Source: Pseudomonadota bacterium (GTDB lineage Bacteria > Pseudomonadota > Alphaproteobacteria > Caulobacterales > Caulobacteraceae). From it: a stretch of DNA of 5,620 nucleotides. Each line of letters opens with the position of its first letter. Position 1 is the stretch's first letter. The position numbers and the translations under genes are program-made. Below, piece after piece: positions 5,312 through 5,620 of the stretch. The DNA lies in contig JAEXZS010000049.1 of the NCBI GenBank assembly GCA_023451375.1, forward strand, positions 1-5,620, written 5' to 3'. Under the pieces are notes generated by a model. The model was not told the DNA's origin. It did no database searches and worked only from the letters and a program-made list of their open reading frames with translations.

Positions 5312-5620
5312 TCAGTCGAGCGGCTGGGGCCGGGTCACCACCGGCGCGTCCGGATCCGTTTGCGTCGGGCGTGCGACGGTCGGCGCCGGAGCGGGCGGAA
5401 CCACCACCAGCGGCGCGGTCTCGACGGCGGGCGGCGCCGGGGTCGATGGGGCCGGAATGGACGGCGCCGGGGCGGAAGGAGCCGGCGTGGAGGGGGCCGG
5501 GACCGAAGGCGCGGGCGTCGGAGGCCTCGACGTCGTCGCCGCGGGTCGCGAGGTCGCGGCGGGGCGAGGCGCGGGCGCTTCATCGACGGTCGCGGGGCGC
5601 GCGGACGGCGCGGCGGGCGC
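5312..5620 (-). CDS. Proline/alanine-rich C-terminal region of an unidentified protein (runs off right edge)
   Basis: One minus-strand frame is open from the window edge to a TGA at 5314-5312, giving the last 102 residues of a gene that starts outside. They are almost all Pro, Ala, Ser, Thr and Val, with Arg scattered in the first part, and no folded domain is seen. The middle holds five PAPSx pentapeptides (PAPSV, PAPST, PAPSA, PAPSI, PAPST) and a degenerate PAPPA. The tail ends DAPVVTRPQPLD. The GC-rich third codon positions fit this frame, and the competing frame gives an implausible Arg/Pro polymer. Such tails are common linkers in cell-envelope proteins (PBP, TonB-like, lytic enzymes), but nothing identifies the protein. 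It lies on the same strand as csbD, with 93 bases between them that hold the stress promoter. It lacks a start codon inside the window. Confidence 0.65.
   Translation of the reverse strand, partial: APAAPSARPATVDEAPAPRPAATSRPAATTSRPPTPAPSVPAPSTPAPSAPAPSIPAPSTPAPPAVETAPLVVVPPAPAPTVARPTQTDPDAPVVTRPQPLD
5426..5515 (-). repeat. In-frame 15-bp tandem repeat encoding PAPSx
   Basis: Six consecutive 15-base units in the reading frame encode PAPSV, PAPST, PAPSA, PAPSI, PAPST and a final variant PAPPA. The first and second bases of each codon are nearly constant and the fifth residue varies. The copies differ at third positions, so this is a diverged coding repeat and not a recent slippage product. 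It forms a flexible, probably extended linker. Confidence 0.7.

Noticed and set aside
5335..5583. 82-residue minus-strand frame rich in Arg and Pro
   Set aside because: Frame-shadow of the Pro/Ala-rich tail; the RPRPPP-type sequence is what GC-rich repeat DNA gives in a wrong frame.

Overview
The window is high-GC DNA (visibly about 70% or more over most of its length). The gene set looks like an alphaproteobacterium, and Caulobacterales such as Brevundimonas or Caulobacter is my best guess. The support is a PhoB-type winged-helix regulator with a membrane tail, twin-motif retropepsin-like proteases, a CsbD-type stress protein behind an EcfG-like promoter, and the codon usage. This placement is inference; no rRNA or marker gene settles it.

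Left end (1-409): the first 300 bases are 60% G+C by direct count, clearly lower than the rest. They hold the N-terminal coding part of a tyrosine recombinase (phage-type integrase, DUF6538-like N-terminus). It reads leftward off the window and has no usable start codon in its own frame. Next comes a roughly 190-base spacer with repeated GAcGGT-like motifs, then tRNA-Ala(CGC) on the minus strand at 334-409 with a good sigma-70-like promoter. An integrase facing away from the 3' end of a tRNA is the usual architecture at the end of an integrated island, so the window probably captures the junction between an island and the core chromosome. I see no gene between the tRNA promoter (445-474) and 626.

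Middle (627-3350): a six-helix membrane protein of unknown function (minus strand) diverges across 86 bases from a one-component regulator (plus strand). The regulator joins an OmpR/PhoB-type winged helix to about six glycine-rich membrane helices. The two may form a regulator-target pair. The regulator converges on, and overlaps by 29 bases, a membrane-anchored protein with two retropepsin-like aspartic protease motifs (DSGA and DTGA).

Right (3351-5620): threonine synthase thrC (plus strand) is divergent from the protease across 114 bases that contain a perfect 9+9 dyad. After thrC comes an 11-bp hairpin, then a convergent csbD-family gene with a C-terminal membrane helix. Just upstream of csbD is a sequence resembling the alphaproteobacterial general-stress (EcfG/SigT) promoter. 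The window ends inside the proline/alanine-rich C-terminus of a further minus-strand gene, which carries a PAPSx pentapeptide repeat.

Overall this is mostly ordinary chromosome. The parts most worth a second look are the island end at the tRNA, the regulator/membrane-protein pair, the twin-motif protease, and the stress promoter at csbD. I do not see a defence system or other complete new multi-gene system here.
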